53,681 nt of DNA, taken from Alphaproteobacteria bacterium casp-alpha2 (GTDB taxonomy: Bacteria; Pseudomonadota; Alphaproteobacteria; Rhodospirillales; Casp-alpha2). Below the pieces are notes generated by a model that was not told the origin of the DNA, searched no databases, and saw nothing but the letters and a program-made list of their open reading frames with translations. The translations under genes and the position numbers were made by a program. Location of the stretch: positions 1 to 53,681 of the forward strand of contig LFEN01000064.1 of assembly GCA_001510075.1 (NCBI GenBank), written 5' to 3'. Below, in pieces: positions 29,410-40,728 of this stretch (positions are counted from its first letter, which is position 1; the number at the start of each line of letters is the position of its first letter).

Positions 29410-31194
29410 TTATCGCCGCCCGAACAGTTTTTCGATGTCGGCCAGCTTTAGCTCGACATAGGTCGGCCGCCCGTGGCTGCATTGGCCGGCATGCGGCGTC
29501 GTTTCCATTTCGCGCAACAGCGCGTTCATCTCTGCGCCGTTAAGCCGCCTGCCGGCGCGCACCGAGCCGTGGCATGCCATGGTCGCGCAGACATCGCCCA
29601 GTTTCTGCGTCAGCGCCAAGCCCTCGTCCCATTGGGCCAGGTCGTCGGCGAGGTCTTTGATTAACCCCTGAATATCGGTTTCGCCTAACAGCGCCGGCGT
29701 TTCCCGCACGACGACGGTGGCGTCGCCGAAGCCTTCGATGACCAGCCCCAGTTCGGCCAGTTCCCCGGCGCGTCCTAACAGCCGTCCGCAGGCGTCTTCG
29801 TCCAGTTCAACCACCTCGGGGATCAACAAGCCCTGGCGCGCCACGCTGCCCGCATCCAGCGCCTTCTTGATGCGTTCCTGGACCAGCCGTTCGTGGGCGG
29901 CGTGCTGATCGACGATGACAATGCCGTCCTTTGTTTGGGCGACGACGTAGGTTTCATGAACCTGGGCGCGGGCGACGCCTAAAGGATAATCGCCGATGTC
30001 GTCATCAGGGAAAGGCGCGGACGGCGCCGCAGAAGGCGCTGCGTCAAGGCCGGGAAAGGGGGTGTGAAAGGCGTCGGCGCGGTCGCGCAGGCCTGCGGAA
30101 ACGGGGCTCCCGCGATAATTTCCGCCGCCAAATCCCCCGCCTGTTCCGCCAGGTCGAATGGCTCCCAGGGCGGCGTCGGCGGCCGTCGTCGATGCCCGGT
30201 GACCGGCCTCGGCCAGGCCGTGTTTGATGGCGCCGACGATCAGACCACGGACCATGCCAGCATCGCGGAAGCGGACTTCGGTCTTGGCTGGATGGACGTT
30301 GACGTCAACGGCGTCCGCGGGCAAGTCGATAAACAAGGCCACCAACGGATAGCGGTTGGACGCCAGGAACTCCCGATAGGCCCCCCTGAGCGCCCCGAAC
30401 AGCAGCTTGTCGTTGACCGGGCGTTGGTTGACGAACAGGAACTGCAACGCCCCGTTGCCACGGTTCAGCGTCGGCAGCCCGGCAAAGCCGGTGAGGTGCG
30501 CGCCTTCCCGCTCGGCCTGGATGGCAATGGCGTTGCCCGAGAAATCCCGGCCCATGATGCGGCTAAGGCGATCAAGCCGGGCGCTTTCACCGCTGGCGCG
30601 GGGCAATTTCAGCAGATCGCGATGGCCGTCCGAGAGCGTGAAGGCGATGCCCGGATGCGCCATGGCGAGGCGCTTGACGGCGTCCGTGGCGTGGATTTGT
30701 TCGGTCTTGGCGGCCTTCATAAATTTCAGTCTGGCCGGCGTTGCGAAAAAAAGATCGCGCACCTCGACCCGGGTGCCACGGCTTAACGCCGCCGGTTCGG
30801 GGTCTTGGGCTTTGCCGCCTTCGACGGCAATCATCCAGGCGTCGTCGGAGCCTTCGGCGCGGCTGGTGATGGCGAGCCGGGCAATCGCGCCGATGGCGGG
30901 CAATGCCTCGCCCCTGAAGCCGAAGCTATTGATGTGGAGCAGGTCGTCATCGGGTAGTTTCGAGGTGGCGTGGCGTTCAATGCAAAGGGCGAGTTCATCG
31001 CGGTGCATGCCGTGCCCGTCATCGGTAACGGAAATTAACGTCTGCCCGCCATCGCGCAGCACGGCGGAAATATTTTCCGCCCCGGCGTCGATGGCGTTTT
31101 CCACCAGTTCCTTGATCACCGAGGCCGGTCGCTCGACCACCTCACCGGCGGCGATGCGGTTGATGACGGTTTCCGGCAGGCGGCGCAGCGTCAT
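29410..31194 (-). CDS. mutL: DNA mismatch repair protein MutL
   Basis: [37 protein letters not shown]...[14 protein letters not shown]-terminal [22 protein letters not shown]. Confidence 0.97.
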   Translation of the reverse strand: MTLRRLPETVINRIAAGEVVERPASVIKELVENAIDAGAENISAVLRDGGQTLISVTDDGHGMHRDELALCIERHATSKLPDDDLLHINSFGFRGEALPAIGAIARLAITSRAEGSDDAWMIAVEGGKAQDPEPAALSRGTRVEVRDLFFATPARLKFMKAAKTEQIHATDAVKRLAMAHPGIAFTLSDGHRDLLKLPRASGESARLDRLSRIMGRDFSGNAIAIQAEREGAHLTGFAGLPTLNRGNGALQFLFVNQRPVNDKLLFGALRGAYREFLASNRYPLVALFIDLPADAVDVNVHPAKTEVRFRDAGMVRGLIVGAIKHGLAEAGHRASTTAADAALGAIRPGGTGGGFGGGNYRGSPVSAGLRDRADAFHTPFPGLDAAPSAAPSAPFPDDDIGDYPLGVARAQVHETYVVAQTKDGIVIVDQHAAHERLVQERIKKALDAGSVARQGLLIPEVVELDEDACGRLLGRAGELAELGLVIEGFGDATVVVRETPALLGETDIQGLIKDLADDLAQWDEGLALTQKLGDVCATMACHGSVRAGRRLNGAEMNALLREMETTPHAGQCSHGRPTYVELKLADIEKLFGRR

Positions 31195-32855
31195 CGGTTT
31201 TTCGCCTTCCAGGATTTGTAGCGATCAATCAGGCCGGTGGTGGAGGCGCACGTTTTAGGCGCTGTCGCGCCGGTTTCCAGCGTTTCGAGGATTTGCGTCG
31301 CCAGTTCCTTGCCCCACTCGACGCCCCATTGGTCGAACGGGTTGAGGCCCCAGATTGCCGCCTGGACAAAGGCTTTGTGTTCATAGAGCGCAATCAACTG
31401 GCCTAAGCTAAAGGCGTCCAGCCGCTCCAGCAGGATCGAGTTGGTCGGCCGGTTGCCTTCAAAAACCCGATGCGGGAGCTGTTTTTTGCGCTCGGTTTCA
31501 GGCACCCCCCTGAGCACCATGGCGGCCTGGGCCTCGTCCGACGTGCGTCCGGCCATCAGGGCTTCCGTTTGGGCGAAGAAATTAGCCAGCAATCGGTCGT
31601 GGTGGGAGCCGCCCTTGTGGCGACTTTCCATGGGCGCGATGAAATCACACGCGATGCGTTGGCGGCCCTGGTGCAGGGCCTGGTAAAAGGCGTGTTGGCC
31701 GCGGGTGCCGGGGTCGCCGAAGACGACGGTGGCGGTGCCGGCATCGACCGGGTTGCCGTCACGATCCAGCGCCTTGCCGTTGCTTTCCATTTCCAACTGG
31801 CGGAGATAGTTGGGCAGGCCGCGCAGCCCCTCGTCGTAAGGCAGGATGGCGAGCGCCTGGGCGTCCAGGAAATCGATGTTCCAGATGCCGATCAGCCCTA
31901 AAATTACCGGCATGTTTTTTTCCAGGGGAGAGTCCCGGAAATGGCAGTCCATATCGTGCGCGCCCCGGAGCAATTCCTCGAAAGTGTCCATTCCCAGAGA
32001 TAGCGCAATGGGCAGGCCGATCGCGGAACAGACGGAATAGCGCCCGCCGACCCAGTCCCAAAGCGCGAAGGTGTTGTCGTCGGGGATGCCGAAGTTGGCG
32101 ACGGCCTTGGCGTTGCCTGAAATGGCGATGAAGTGCCGGAGGGTGGCCTCTTCACCCAACGCCGCTACCAGCCAGTCCTTGGCGGTGCGGGCATTGGTGA
32201 TTGTTTCTTCCGTGGTGAAGGTTTTGGAGGCGGCGATGAACAGCGTCGTTTCCGGTGATAACCCTTCCAGCACGCCGGCGATCTGCACCCCGTCGACGTT
32301 GGAGACGAAGTGCATTTCCGGGCCGCCATTGGCCTCTGGGGGGCCAAGAGGACGCAGCGCCTCCGTGACCATTTCCGGGCCGAGGTGCGAGCCGCCGGTG
32401 CCGATATGAACGATGGCGTTGATTTTTTCGCCGGTGGCGCCCTTCCAATCACCGGAACGGATGGCTTCGGTGACGGTGCGCATTTTGTCCCGGTTGGCGC
32501 GGACATCCGGCATGACATCGACGCCCGCCGCCATCATCGGGCCGCCATCGTCGGGATGGCGCAACGCCACATGAAGGGCAGCGCGGCTTTCGGTGTTGTT
32601 GAGGATTTCGCCGTCGAACATGCGCTGTCTCCAGCCTTCGACGTCTGTTTGCCGGGCCAGGTCGATGAGCAGGGCGACGGTGTCATCGCTAATCAGGTTT
32701 TTCGAATAATCGAGGAACAGCCCGCCCAGACCGAGCGAGAGCCTGTCGAAGCGATTATCGTCTCCGGCGAACAGATCGCGCATGTGGGTTGTCGAAATCT
32801 TTTTATGGTGGGCCGCTAGCGCCTTCCAGGCGGCAGTACGTTTCAAGGACGCCAT
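31191..32855 (-). CDS. pgi: glucose-6-phosphate isomerase
   Basis: [19 protein letters not shown]...[19 protein letters not shown]...[13 protein letters not shown]. Confidence 0.97.
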   Translation of the reverse strand: MASLKRTAAWKALAAHHKKISTTHMRDLFAGDDNRFDRLSLGLGGLFLDYSKNLISDDTVALLIDLARQTDVEGWRQRMFDGEILNNTESRAALHVALRHPDDGGPMMAAGVDVMPDVRANRDKMRTVTEAIRSGDWKGATGEKINAIVHIGTGGSHLGPEMVTEALRPLGPPEANGGPEMHFVSNVDGVQIAGVLEGLSPETTLFIAASKTFTTEETITNARTAKDWLVAALGEEATLRHFIAISGNAKAVANFGIPDDNTFALWDWVGGRYSVCSAIGLPIALSLGMDTFEELLRGAHDMDCHFRDSPLEKNMPVILGLIGIWNIDFLDAQALAILPYDEGLRGLPNYLRQLEMESNGKALDRDGNPVDAGTATVVFGDPGTRGQHAFYQALHQGRQRIACDFIAPMESRHKGGSHHDRLLANFFAQTEALMAGRTSDEAQAAMVLRGVPETERKKQLPHRVFEGNRPTNSILLERLDAFSLGQLIALYEHKAFVQAAIWGLNPFDQWGVEWGKELATQILETLETGATAPKTCASTTGLIDRYKSWKAKNR

Positions 32856-32952
32856 CAGTGAAAAACCGCTCCGTCAGTGCCCTTTTGGGGGCAGGGGTAT
32901 CGGAGGAGACTAGCAAAGAACGTCGCCGCCAACCAGTGCCGGAGCGGGAATT

Positions 32953-34293
32953 TTACGGCGTTGCTTTGACGCCGTTGGGTTTGCCGACGATGACGAAGCT
33001 GAGCCGGTCTTGCTTCAGGTACTTTGCCGCCACCCGGTTGACGTCGGCCAGCGTCACTTGTTCGATCAGGCCGTTGCGCCGGTCCATATAGTCGATGCCG
33101 AGGTTGTCCAACTGGATGCCGACCAGCATCGAGGCGATGGACCCGGACGACGTGAAACGCAGCGGATAAGACCCGGTGAGGTAGGTTTTGGCATCTTTCA
33201 GTTCGGCGGCGGTCATGCCGTCTTTGGCCATTTTCGACCATTCACGCTTAAGCACCCGGATGGTTTCGCCGACGCGCTCGTTGGCGGTGCCCGCTCCGCC
33301 GACGATCAGGCCGGCGTGATTCATGGGATGCAGCCCCGAATAGACGGAATAGACCAAACCCCGCTTCTCGCGGATGTTGCTGTAAAGCCTGGACGTGAAC
33401 CCGCCGCCGCCCAGAACATGGTTCATGACATAGGCGGCGTAAAATTCCGGGTCTTTCCGTTTCAGGCCTTTTTGTGCAAAAACGATAACGCTTTGCGGAA
33501 TGGCTTTTTCGATGATTTTGATCGAGCCGGCGCTTTGCGGTTTCACATCGGGCACCTCCCAGGCTACCGCCGTCGCCGGCAGGCCGCCGAAGACCGTGTC
33601 CAGCAGCCGGGCCAGGTCGTCTTTCTTGATGTCGCCGACGACGCCGATGACAAGGTTGTTTCTGGCCAGCCTTCTCGTGGTGAAGGCGCTGAGGTCGTTC
33701 CGGGTAATGGCGGCAACGGATTCAGGCGTGCCGTTGGCGGGCCGGGCGTAGGCATGGCCGGGGAACAGGGTCTGCATCAACGTTTTCCTGGCGATGGCGC
33801 CGGGGTCTTCCGTTTCCTGGCGCAGCCCGGCCTGGATCTGGCTGCGGATGCGTTGCACCGGCTCGGCATCGAAGCGGGGCTTGGTGAGCGCCAGGCGCAG
33901 CAGGTCGAAGGCCGTGTCCTTGTTGGTGACCAAGGTATTTAACTGGCCGGAAAAGGTATCGCGCCCGGCGTTGAAGCGTAGCGTGATGACCAAATCCTCA
34001 AGTTTCGCCTGAAAGGCCTTGCTGTCGATATCGCCGGCACCCTCGTCCAGGCTTGAGGCGACCATGTTAGCGAGCCCGCCTTTACCCTTGGGATCCAGCG
34101 CCGCACCGCCCCTGAAGGCGAAGCGCATGGAAATGATCGGGTTGGAATGATCGCGCACCAGCCAGGCGGTGACGCCGCTTTTGGAGGTGACTTTTTCCAC
34201 CGTCACCGCGTCGGCGGTTCCGCCGATCATCAGCGTAAGCGCAAGCGTTAGGGCCAGAACGGATAAAGATTTTTTTATCATTTCGTCCACCAC
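32953..34293 (-). CDS. M16 family peptidase, non-catalytic partner
   Basis: M16 fold (SMRFAFRGGAALDPKGKGGLANMVASSLDEG) lacking HxxEH. Confidence 0.88.
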   Translation of the reverse strand: MVDEMIKKSLSVLALTLALTLMIGGTADAVTVEKVTSKSGVTAWLVRDHSNPIISMRFAFRGGAALDPKGKGGLANMVASSLDEGAGDIDSKAFQAKLEDLVITLRFNAGRDTFSGQLNTLVTNKDTAFDLLRLALTKPRFDAEPVQRIRSQIQAGLRQETEDPGAIARKTLMQTLFPGHAYARPANGTPESVAAITRNDLSAFTTRRLARNNLVIGVVGDIKKDDLARLLDTVFGGLPATAVAWEVPDVKPQSAGSIKIIEKAIPQSVIVFAQKGLKRKDPEFYAAYVMNHVLGGGGFTSRLYSNIREKRGLVYSVYSGLHPMNHAGLIVGGAGTANERVGETIRVLKREWSKMAKDGMTAAELKDAKTYLTGSYPLRFTSSGSIASMLVGIQLDNLGIDYMDRRNGLIEQVTLADVNRVAAKYLKQDRLSFVIVGKPNGVKATP

Positions 34294-34295
34294 CC

Positions 34296-35630
34296 TCAGC
34301 CGGATTTCTTTTGCAGCAACAGCGAGGTCACCGAGCGGCCCTCTTTCAACACGGCACGCGCTGCCTTGTTGACGGCGTCTACGGTAACGGCGCCGATGCG
34401 ATCGGGCCAGGATTCGACATCCTCGACGGCCATGCCGATGGCCAGCGCCGTGCCCAGCGTTCTGGCCCCGGTGGACTGGGAATCGCGGGCGTAGACGGCC
34501 TGGGCCTGCATGCGTTTCTTGGCCCGCTCGACCTCGGACGCGGTGACCCCGTCTTTGAGCAACGTCGCCAGTTCGCCTTCTACCCGCTTTTCCAGTTCCA
34601 CCATGTCGATGCCGGGCCGGGGGCTGGCGTGCAGGGAAAAGCTGGAAGGGCCCCGGTCACTGGCGCCGTAATAGCTGCCTGCCGAGACGGCGATTTTGTT
34701 GTCGACGACCAACGCCCGGTTGAGCCGGCTCGACGCGCCGCCGCCGAATATATTGGCCAGCACCTGAAGCGCATAGGCGTGCTCCACCGCCCCGCTAAGA
34801 TAGCTCGGCGCCAGGAACGTGCGCGACCATGAGGGCTGGCGCACGCGGGAGTCTTTCAACGTCACCCGGCGCGTCGCTTGTTGCGGCGGTTCGGTGGGCC
34901 GCAATCGCTTCACCCCCGGGCCGCGGGGGATGGCGCCGTAATATTTTTCGGCCAGTGGTTTCAACTTTTCGGCCGTGATGTCGCCGGCGACGACCAGGAT
35001 GGCATTTTCCGGCGCGTACCATTTTTTGTAGAAGGCCATGATGCCTTCAAGCGACAGCGCCTCGATCTCGTGCGCCCAGCCGATCACCGGGCGGCGGTAC
35101 GGATAGTTGAGGTAAAGCGCCGCATTGACCTGTTCAGCCAAAATGCCGGACGGGTTGTTGTCGGTGCGCGAGCGGCGTTCTTCCAAAACGACCTTTTTTT
35201 CCGTATCCACATCCTCCGCGCTCAGCACCAGATTGGTCATCCGGTCGGCTTCCATTTCCATAACCATTTCCAGCCGGTCGGCGGCGACGGTCTGGAAATA
35301 GGCGGTGTAGTCCGATGACGTGAAGGCGTTTTCCTGCCCGCCGTTGCGCGCCAGAATTTTCGAGAACTCGCCGGCTTTGCGCTTTTTTGTGCCCTTGAAC
35401 ATCAGGTGTTCGAGGAAATGGGCGATGCCCGATTCGCCGGGGCCTTCATCCGCCGACCCAACGCGGTACCAAACCATGTGCGTGACCACCGGCACCCGGT
35501 GGTTTTTGACGACCACGACCTGCATGCCGTTGTTGAGCGTGAACGTGTCGGGATTGAAAACGCCGGCGCTGGCCGCGTTGGCGGAAAAAGCCAGAAGCAG
35601 GGCTGCCAGGATCGGGAATAGACGCGTCAT
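34296..35630 (-). CDS. M16 family zinc peptidase
   Basis: GSADEGPGESGIAHFLEHLMFKGT (HxxEH) plus signal peptide. Confidence 0.94.
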   Translation of the reverse strand: MTRLFPILAALLLAFSANAASAGVFNPDTFTLNNGMQVVVVKNHRVPVVTHMVWYRVGSADEGPGESGIAHFLEHLMFKGTKKRKAGEFSKILARNGGQENAFTSSDYTAYFQTVAADRLEMVMEMEADRMTNLVLSAEDVDTEKKVVLEERRSRTDNNPSGILAEQVNAALYLNYPYRRPVIGWAHEIEALSLEGIMAFYKKWYAPENAILVVAGDITAEKLKPLAEKYYGAIPRGPGVKRLRPTEPPQQATRRVTLKDSRVRQPSWSRTFLAPSYLSGAVEHAYALQVLANIFGGGASSRLNRALVVDNKIAVSAGSYYGASDRGPSSFSLHASPRPGIDMVELEKRVEGELATLLKDGVTASEVERAKKRMQAQAVYARDSQSTGARTLGTALAIGMAVEDVESWPDRIGAVTVDAVNKAARAVLKEGRSVTSLLLQKKSG

Positions 35631-35748
35631 TAAGGGGTCCTTTTTATGGTTGCCGGGCCGAGTATAACCGGGGAATGACTGACCATCTTAGGGGAAGATG
35701 GCAATTGCATGGCAAAAAGCAAAAGGAATAACGCTTTTGTGATTCAGT

Positions 35749-36312
35749 TTAGAAATTCAACAGGCCCTTGCGGCCGCGTTTAACCTTGATTTCCGGCGTT
35801 TCGCCATCGGTGACCGGGCGGCCCAGGGCCTGATTCTTCTGGATGCGTTTCTGTTCTTTTTCCGCATCGACAATGGTGCCCTGGAAGGGTTTGTCATCAA
35901 CCCAGAAAATCAGTTTATTGACGAAGGCCTGGTCCCTTTCCGCCAAGATCGAGGTTTCCTCGTTAATCACGGTGCGGATGTCGGCAGACGCCGTCAGCGC
36001 CCCGGTGTCACGCAAAAGTGCGCGCACCCCGGTGCTGCCCTTGACGGCTTTCAACTGTTTGCCGGAACGGGCCTTGGGGCCGAGGATCGCCCTCTCCGCC
36101 AGGGTTTTTGCCGTCTCGCCTTGCGGCCGGGACGAGCCGGGGACCGGGGGGCGTAGTTTGTATTCCGGCGGCAGGCTCAAGGGCGGGCGGGAATAGACGG
36201 CGAATTCGTCCGGCGCGGTTTTATCGCTGCTGAAAACCTTGCGTGCGGATTCGCAAGCCCCGAGCAGCGCTACGGCGGCGAAAAGACAGGTAACGGTGGA
36301 TATTTTCTTCAT
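35749..36312 (-). CDS. DUF3035 lipoprotein
   Basis: Lipobox LLGACESARKVF; EFAVYSRPPLSLPPEYKLRPP. Confidence 0.85.
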   Translation of the reverse strand: MKKISTVTCLFAAVALLGACESARKVFSSDKTAPDEFAVYSRPPLSLPPEYKLRPPVPGSSRPQGETAKTLAERAILGPKARSGKQLKAVKGSTGVRALLRDTGALTASADIRTVINEETSILAERDQAFVNKLIFWVDDKPFQGTIVDAEKEQKRIQKNQALGRPVTDGETPEIKVKRGRKGLLNF

Positions 36313-36321
36313 CGTTCTATT

Positions 36322-36804
36322 TTACTGCTTTTCCCGGCTTTCAAACAAGGTTTCCAGAACCAAAGCCACGGCGCCGATGAAAATGGCGCTGTCTGCGGCA
36401 TTAAAGGCCGGCCAGTGATAGCCGGCCCAATGAAAATCAAGAAAATCCGCTACCGCGCCGAAGCGGAGGCGGTCGATGAGGTTGCCGAGCGCGCCGCCGA
36501 TGATGAGACCCAGGCCCAACGCGGTGACGAGCTTGTCGGCGCGGGCGAGCCAGACGCCAAGACCGAGAATGATCGCCGCCGTCGCAATGGGCAGCCCCCA
36601 CGCCGCAAGCCAGCCGCCCGAATTCAACATGCCAAAGCTGACGCCCTGGTTCCAGGCCATGACCAGATTGAAAAACGGTGTTACCTCGATCACCCGGGGC
36701 GGGTTCATGACGGTGCTGAGTATCCACCACTTGCTGGCCTGATCGATAAGGATGATCAGGGCGGCAAGACCGAGTCCTTTGCGGAATTGGATGGTGAGTG
36801 TCAT
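36322..36804 (-). CDS. lspA: signal peptidase II
   Basis: IDQASKWWILSTV...GGALGNLIDRLRFGAVADFLDFHW...FNAADSAIFIGA. Confidence 0.96.
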   Translation of the reverse strand: MTLTIQFRKGLGLAALIILIDQASKWWILSTVMNPPRVIEVTPFFNLVMAWNQGVSFGMLNSGGWLAAWGLPIATAAIILGLGVWLARADKLVTALGLGLIIGGALGNLIDRLRFGAVADFLDFHWAGYHWPAFNAADSAIFIGAVALVLETLFESREKQ

Positions 36805-39605
36805 GGCGCAGATTGGCGCACAGCATCAGCGCAACGCCCGCAGACTGCCGGATGGTCGCTATCGGCGCCGACATCGGGCAATACTTTCCAGCAGCGTTCG
36901 CACTTTTCGCCGTCGGCCGGGCTCCATTCGACGGTAACGCCGGGCACGTCATCTAGGGCAAAGCCCGTTTCTTTGTTGCCTTCACCAAACGAAGCCGCCG
37001 ACGTGATAAACAGTTCGGCAAGGTCGATGCCGTTAAAGGCTTCCTGATGGGTGCTATCGCCGTGAACGACGGCATTGGCCTGCAGGCTGGAGCCGATTTT
37101 CTTTTCCGCTCGCGCCACTTCCAACGCCCCGGTCACGACGCGCCGGACTTTGCGCACGGTTTCCCATTTTTCTGCCAAGGCGTCGTCGCGCCAATTTTCC
37201 GGGATTTCCGGGAAAGTGCGAAGATGAACGCTGCCATCGTCGTTTCCGTCTCTGGAAAGCCACGCTTCTTCGGCGGTGAAGCAAATAAAGGGCGCCAACC
37301 ACGCGGTCAGGCAATTAAATATTTCGTCAAGCGCCGTGCGCGCCGCGCGCCGTTTTGGATCGGTCAGGCTATCGCAATAGAGCGCGTCTTTCCGGACGTC
37401 AAAATAAAACGCCGACAGATCGACAGCGCAGAAATTGTGCAGCTCCGTAAACAGCGGATGAAAATTGAACCCGTCACAGGCATTGCGCAGATGGTTGTCC
37501 ATTTCCCAGAGCCGGTGCAGCACCCAGCGTTCCAGTTCCGGTAATTCGGCAGGGTCCAGGCGTTCGGCTTCGTCGAAGCCATCCAGGTTGCCGAGCAGAA
37601 AACGAAGCGTATTGCGCAGCCGCCGGTAAACGTCGGCTTGCTGTTTCAAGATATCCGGTCCGATGCGAAGGTCTTCGGTGTAATCGGACCCAACCACCCA
37701 CAGGCGCAAGATGTCGGCTCCTTGCGTGGAGGTCACTTCCTGGGGCGAGGCGGCGTTGCCGGTGGATTTCGACATCTTTTCGCCGTTCTGGGTCAGAAGA
37801 AAACCGTGCGTCAGTACGGCTTCATATGGTGCGCGTCCCCGCGTGCCGCAGGATTCCAGCAATGAAGAATGAAACCAGCCACGGTGCTGGTCGGTGCCTT
37901 CCAGGTACAAGGACGCCGGCCATTGCAAATCGTCGCGGGCCTCAAGGACGAAGGCGTGGGTCGATCCGGAATCGAACCAGACGTCGAGAATATCCGTCAC
38001 CGCTTCGAAATCGTCGGCGTTATGGTCGGGCCCTAAGAAGCGGCTGGGATCAGGCGCGAACCAGGCGTCCGCGCCTTCTTCTTCGACGGCGGCGACGATG
38101 CGGTCGAGCACGGCCTGGTCGCGCAGCGGTTCGCCGGTTTTTTTGTTGACGAATACCGTGATCGGCACGCCCCAGGCGCGTTGGCGCGACACGCACCAAT
38201 CGGGGCGGTCCTTGATCATGCCGCGAAGCCGGTTCTGACCCGATGCGGGGATAAACCGGGTGTCGTCGATGGCGGCTAGCGCTTTTTCACGAAGCCCCGT
38301 GGTTTCCATGGAAATGAACCACTGCGTCGTGTTGCGGAAAATCAGCGGCGCCTTCGAGCGCCAGGAATGGGGATAGCGATGCGACAGCTTGCCCTTCGCC
38401 AGCAAGCCGCCCGCAGCCTCAAGGGTGTCGGCGACAATGTCGTTGACCTTGTAGACGTGCTGGCCGGCGAACAGCGGCACGTGATCGAAAAAACATCCGT
38501 CCTCGCCGACGGTCTCGGGTACCGCAATGCCGTTGGCGATGCCCAGTTCCCAGTCATCGGCGCCGTGGCCGGGCGCGATGTGGACGATGCCGGTGCCTTC
38601 GTCCGTGGTGGCGAAGGCGGCGGGCAGGGCAGGAACCTCGAAATCATAACCTTGGCCATTTAAGGGGTGCTTGCAGACGGTGCCTTCCAGGGCCGCACCT
38701 TTGAGAGTCGCCAGCACATGCGGCGTGGTGATCCCGCAAGCGCCGATAAACGCTTCCAGCCGGGCTTCGGCGACGACCAGCTTTTCACCGACGGTTGCCA
38801 GGCTGCCGTCGGCGGCTTCCTTGACCTCGATGACGACGTAGTCGATGTCGGGGCCAAAGGCGACGGCGCGGTTGCCGGGCATGGTCCAGGGCGTCGTCGT
38901 CCAGATAACGATGGCGGCACCCTCGATTTCGGGCGTCGATGCTTTTGCCACCGGGAAGCGGACAAAAATCGTCGTTGATGTGTGGTCGTGGTACTCGATT
39001 TCGGCTTCCGCCAGGGCGGTTTTTTCAACCGGCGACCACATCACCGGCTTGGCGCCGCGATAGAGCGAGCCGTCCATCAGGAACTTGCCAAGTTCACGCA
39101 CGATCTGCGCTTCGGCATCGAAGCTCATGGTCGTGTAGGGATTGTCCCAGTCGCCGGTCAGGCCTAGGCGTTTGAATTCTTCGCGTTGGATATCGATCCA
39201 GTGTTCGGCGAATTCACGGCACTCCTTGCGGAACTCGATGACCGGTACGTCGTCTTTGTCTTTTTTCTTTTTGCGGTATTTTTCTTCGATCTTCCATTCG
39301 ATGGGCAGGCCATGACAGTCCCAGCCCGGCACATAAACGGAATCCTTGCCCAGCATCTGTTGGCTGCGCACGACGACGTCTTTCAGAATCTTGTTCAGCG
39401 CGTGGCCGAAATGCAAATGGCCGTTGGCGTAGGGCGGGCCGTCATGGAGGACAAATTTCTCCCGGCCCTGGCTGTTTTTGCGGAGCAGCGCATGGAGGCC
39501 CATCTTTTGCCAGCGCTCAAGCATTTTCGGCTCGCGCTCGGCCAGCCCCGCTTTCATGGGGAAATCCGTCTTGGGCAGGAACACAGTGGATTTGTAGTCG
39601 GTCAT
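36801..39605 (-). CDS. ileS: isoleucyl-tRNA synthetase
   Basis: VLHDGPPYANGHLHFGHALNKILKD (HIGH), KMSKSTGN, C-terminal zinc finger CERCWKVLP..CGRC. Confidence 0.97.
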   Translation of the reverse strand: MTDYKSTVFLPKTDFPMKAGLAEREPKMLERWQKMGLHALLRKNSQGREKFVLHDGPPYANGHLHFGHALNKILKDVVVRSQQMLGKDSVYVPGWDCHGLPIEWKIEEKYRKKKKDKDDVPVIEFRKECREFAEHWIDIQREEFKRLGLTGDWDNPYTTMSFDAEAQIVRELGKFLMDGSLYRGAKPVMWSPVEKTALAEAEIEYHDHTSTTIFVRFPVAKASTPEIEGAAIVIWTTTPWTMPGNRAVAFGPDIDYVVIEVKEAADGSLATVGEKLVVAEARLEAFIGACGITTPHVLATLKGAALEGTVCKHPLNGQGYDFEVPALPAAFATTDEGTGIVHIAPGHGADDWELGIANGIAVPETVGEDGCFFDHVPLFAGQHVYKVNDIVADTLEAAGGLLAKGKLSHRYPHSWRSKAPLIFRNTTQWFISMETTGLREKALAAIDDTRFIPASGQNRLRGMIKDRPDWCVSRQRAWGVPITVFVNKKTGEPLRDQAVLDRIVAAVEEEGADAWFAPDPSRFLGPDHNADDFEAVTDILDVWFDSGSTHAFVLEARDDLQWPASLYLEGTDQHRGWFHSSLLESCGTRGRAPYEAVLTHGFLLTQNGEKMSKSTGNAASPQEVTSTQGADILRLWVVGSDYTEDLRIGPDILKQQADVYRRLRNTLRFLLGNLDGFDEAERLDPAELPELERWVLHRLWEMDNHLRNACDGFNFHPLFTELHNFCAVDLSAFYFDVRKDALYCDSLTDPKRRAARTALDEIFNCLTAWLAPFICFTAEEAWLSRDGNDDGSVHLRTFPEIPENWRDDALAEKWETVRKVRRVVTGALEVARAEKKIGSSLQANAVVHGDSTHQEAFNGIDLAELFITSAASFGEGNKETGFALDDVPGVTVEWSPADGEKCERCWKVLPDVGADSDHPAVCGRCADAVRQSAP

Positions 39606-39629
39606 CATGCGTCTTCGTCCTAGTTTATT

Positions 39630-39700
39630 AACCACAAAGACACGAAGAAAAAAGAAAAAATGGGATCATTCTTCTTAGCGCCTTTGTGCCTTCGTGGTTC
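39630..39700. repeat. long imperfect inverted repeat of the same family as 27173-27240, copy 2
   Basis: Left arm aaccacaaagacacgaag; right arm ctttgtgccttcgtggtt. Confidence 0.8.
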
Positions 39701-39718
39701 ACCTTCTTATTGGCGTCG

Positions 39719-40675
39719 CTAAACCGTAAGTATTTCCATTGCCTTGGTTACGTCCAGGGCGATTTGTGTCTTCAAATCACCGATGCCGTCAAACTTCTTT
39801 TCGTCGCGCAGGAAGCCGATCAGCCGGACATGCATTCTTTGTCCGTACAGATCGCCGTCAAAATCGAACAAATGTACTTCCAGCACGACGCCGTCGCCGC
39901 CGAAGGTGGGCCTGACGCCGATGTTGGCGACGCCGTCCCGCCATTCGCCGCAACCACCTGCTTGCGCCCGAATGGCGTAGACGCCGAGACGCGGGCAAAC
40001 GGCCTGGCCGAGGGCGATATTGGCGGTGGGAAAGCCGATGGTATGGCCGCGCCGTTGGCCATGCATGACCCGCCCGCGGTATTGGAAATCCCGTCCTAAA
40101 AGAGCCTTCGCGCCATCCAGGTCGCCGTTGGCCAAACAGTCGCGCACCCGGGTCGAAGAATAGACCTGGCCGGTGCCGTCCTCGACGGCGTTGACGGCGG
40201 TAAAGCCGAAATTGTGTTCCCTGCCCATGGCCAGCAGCATGTCGCAGTGGCCCGAGCGTTTGTAGCCGAAAACGAAATCATACCCGGCCACCACATGGCT
40301 GGCGTTCAAGCCCCCGACCAGCGCCTCGATGACGAAATCTTTGGCTTCCATTTGTGAGAATGCCGTATCGAAGCGCTGGACGATCAGCAGATCGACGCCC
40401 ATGGCCTCGATCGCCTCGGCCTTGGCGGCGAACGGGGTCAGGCGGAAGGGCGGCTGGTCGGGCGCGAACAGTTTTCTCGGGTGCGGCTCGAAGGTCAGCA
40501 CCGCCCATGGGCGCTTGCCGTCACCTGTAACGTCCCTCGTTGTATCCTTGGCGATAACACCGGCTTCGTGGATGACCGCCTGATGGCCTTTGTGGACGCC
40601 ATCGAAATTGCCGACGGCGACCGCTGCCCCCTTGGCATCATCGGGCAAGGCATTGAAATGTCGAAAGATCCGCAT
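39719..40675 (-). CDS. ribF: bifunctional riboflavin kinase/FAD synthetase
   Basis: AVGNFDGVHKGHQAVI...VGYDFVFGYKRSGHCDML...SSTRVRDCLANGDLDGAKALLGRDFQYRG. Confidence 0.96.
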   Translation of the reverse strand: MRIFRHFNALPDDAKGAAVAVGNFDGVHKGHQAVIHEAGVIAKDTTRDVTGDGKRPWAVLTFEPHPRKLFAPDQPPFRLTPFAAKAEAIEAMGVDLLIVQRFDTAFSQMEAKDFVIEALVGGLNASHVVAGYDFVFGYKRSGHCDMLLAMGREHNFGFTAVNAVEDGTGQVYSSTRVRDCLANGDLDGAKALLGRDFQYRGRVMHGQRRGHTIGFPTANIALGQAVCPRLGVYAIRAQAGGCGEWRDGVANIGVRPTFGGDGVVLEVHLFDFDGDLYGQRMHVRLIGFLRDEKKFDGIGDLKTQIALDVTKAMEILTV

Positions 40676-40728
40676 GGCGGGAAAGTGTCAGCGCCCTCCC
40701 TTTGGGTCAAGGATAAAGAAGCCCAAGG

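Noticed and set aside
32953-35630. Novel tandem M16 peptidase system
   Set aside because: One active (HxxEH) plus one inactive M16 gene is a well-known heterodimer arrangement in alphaproteobacteria.
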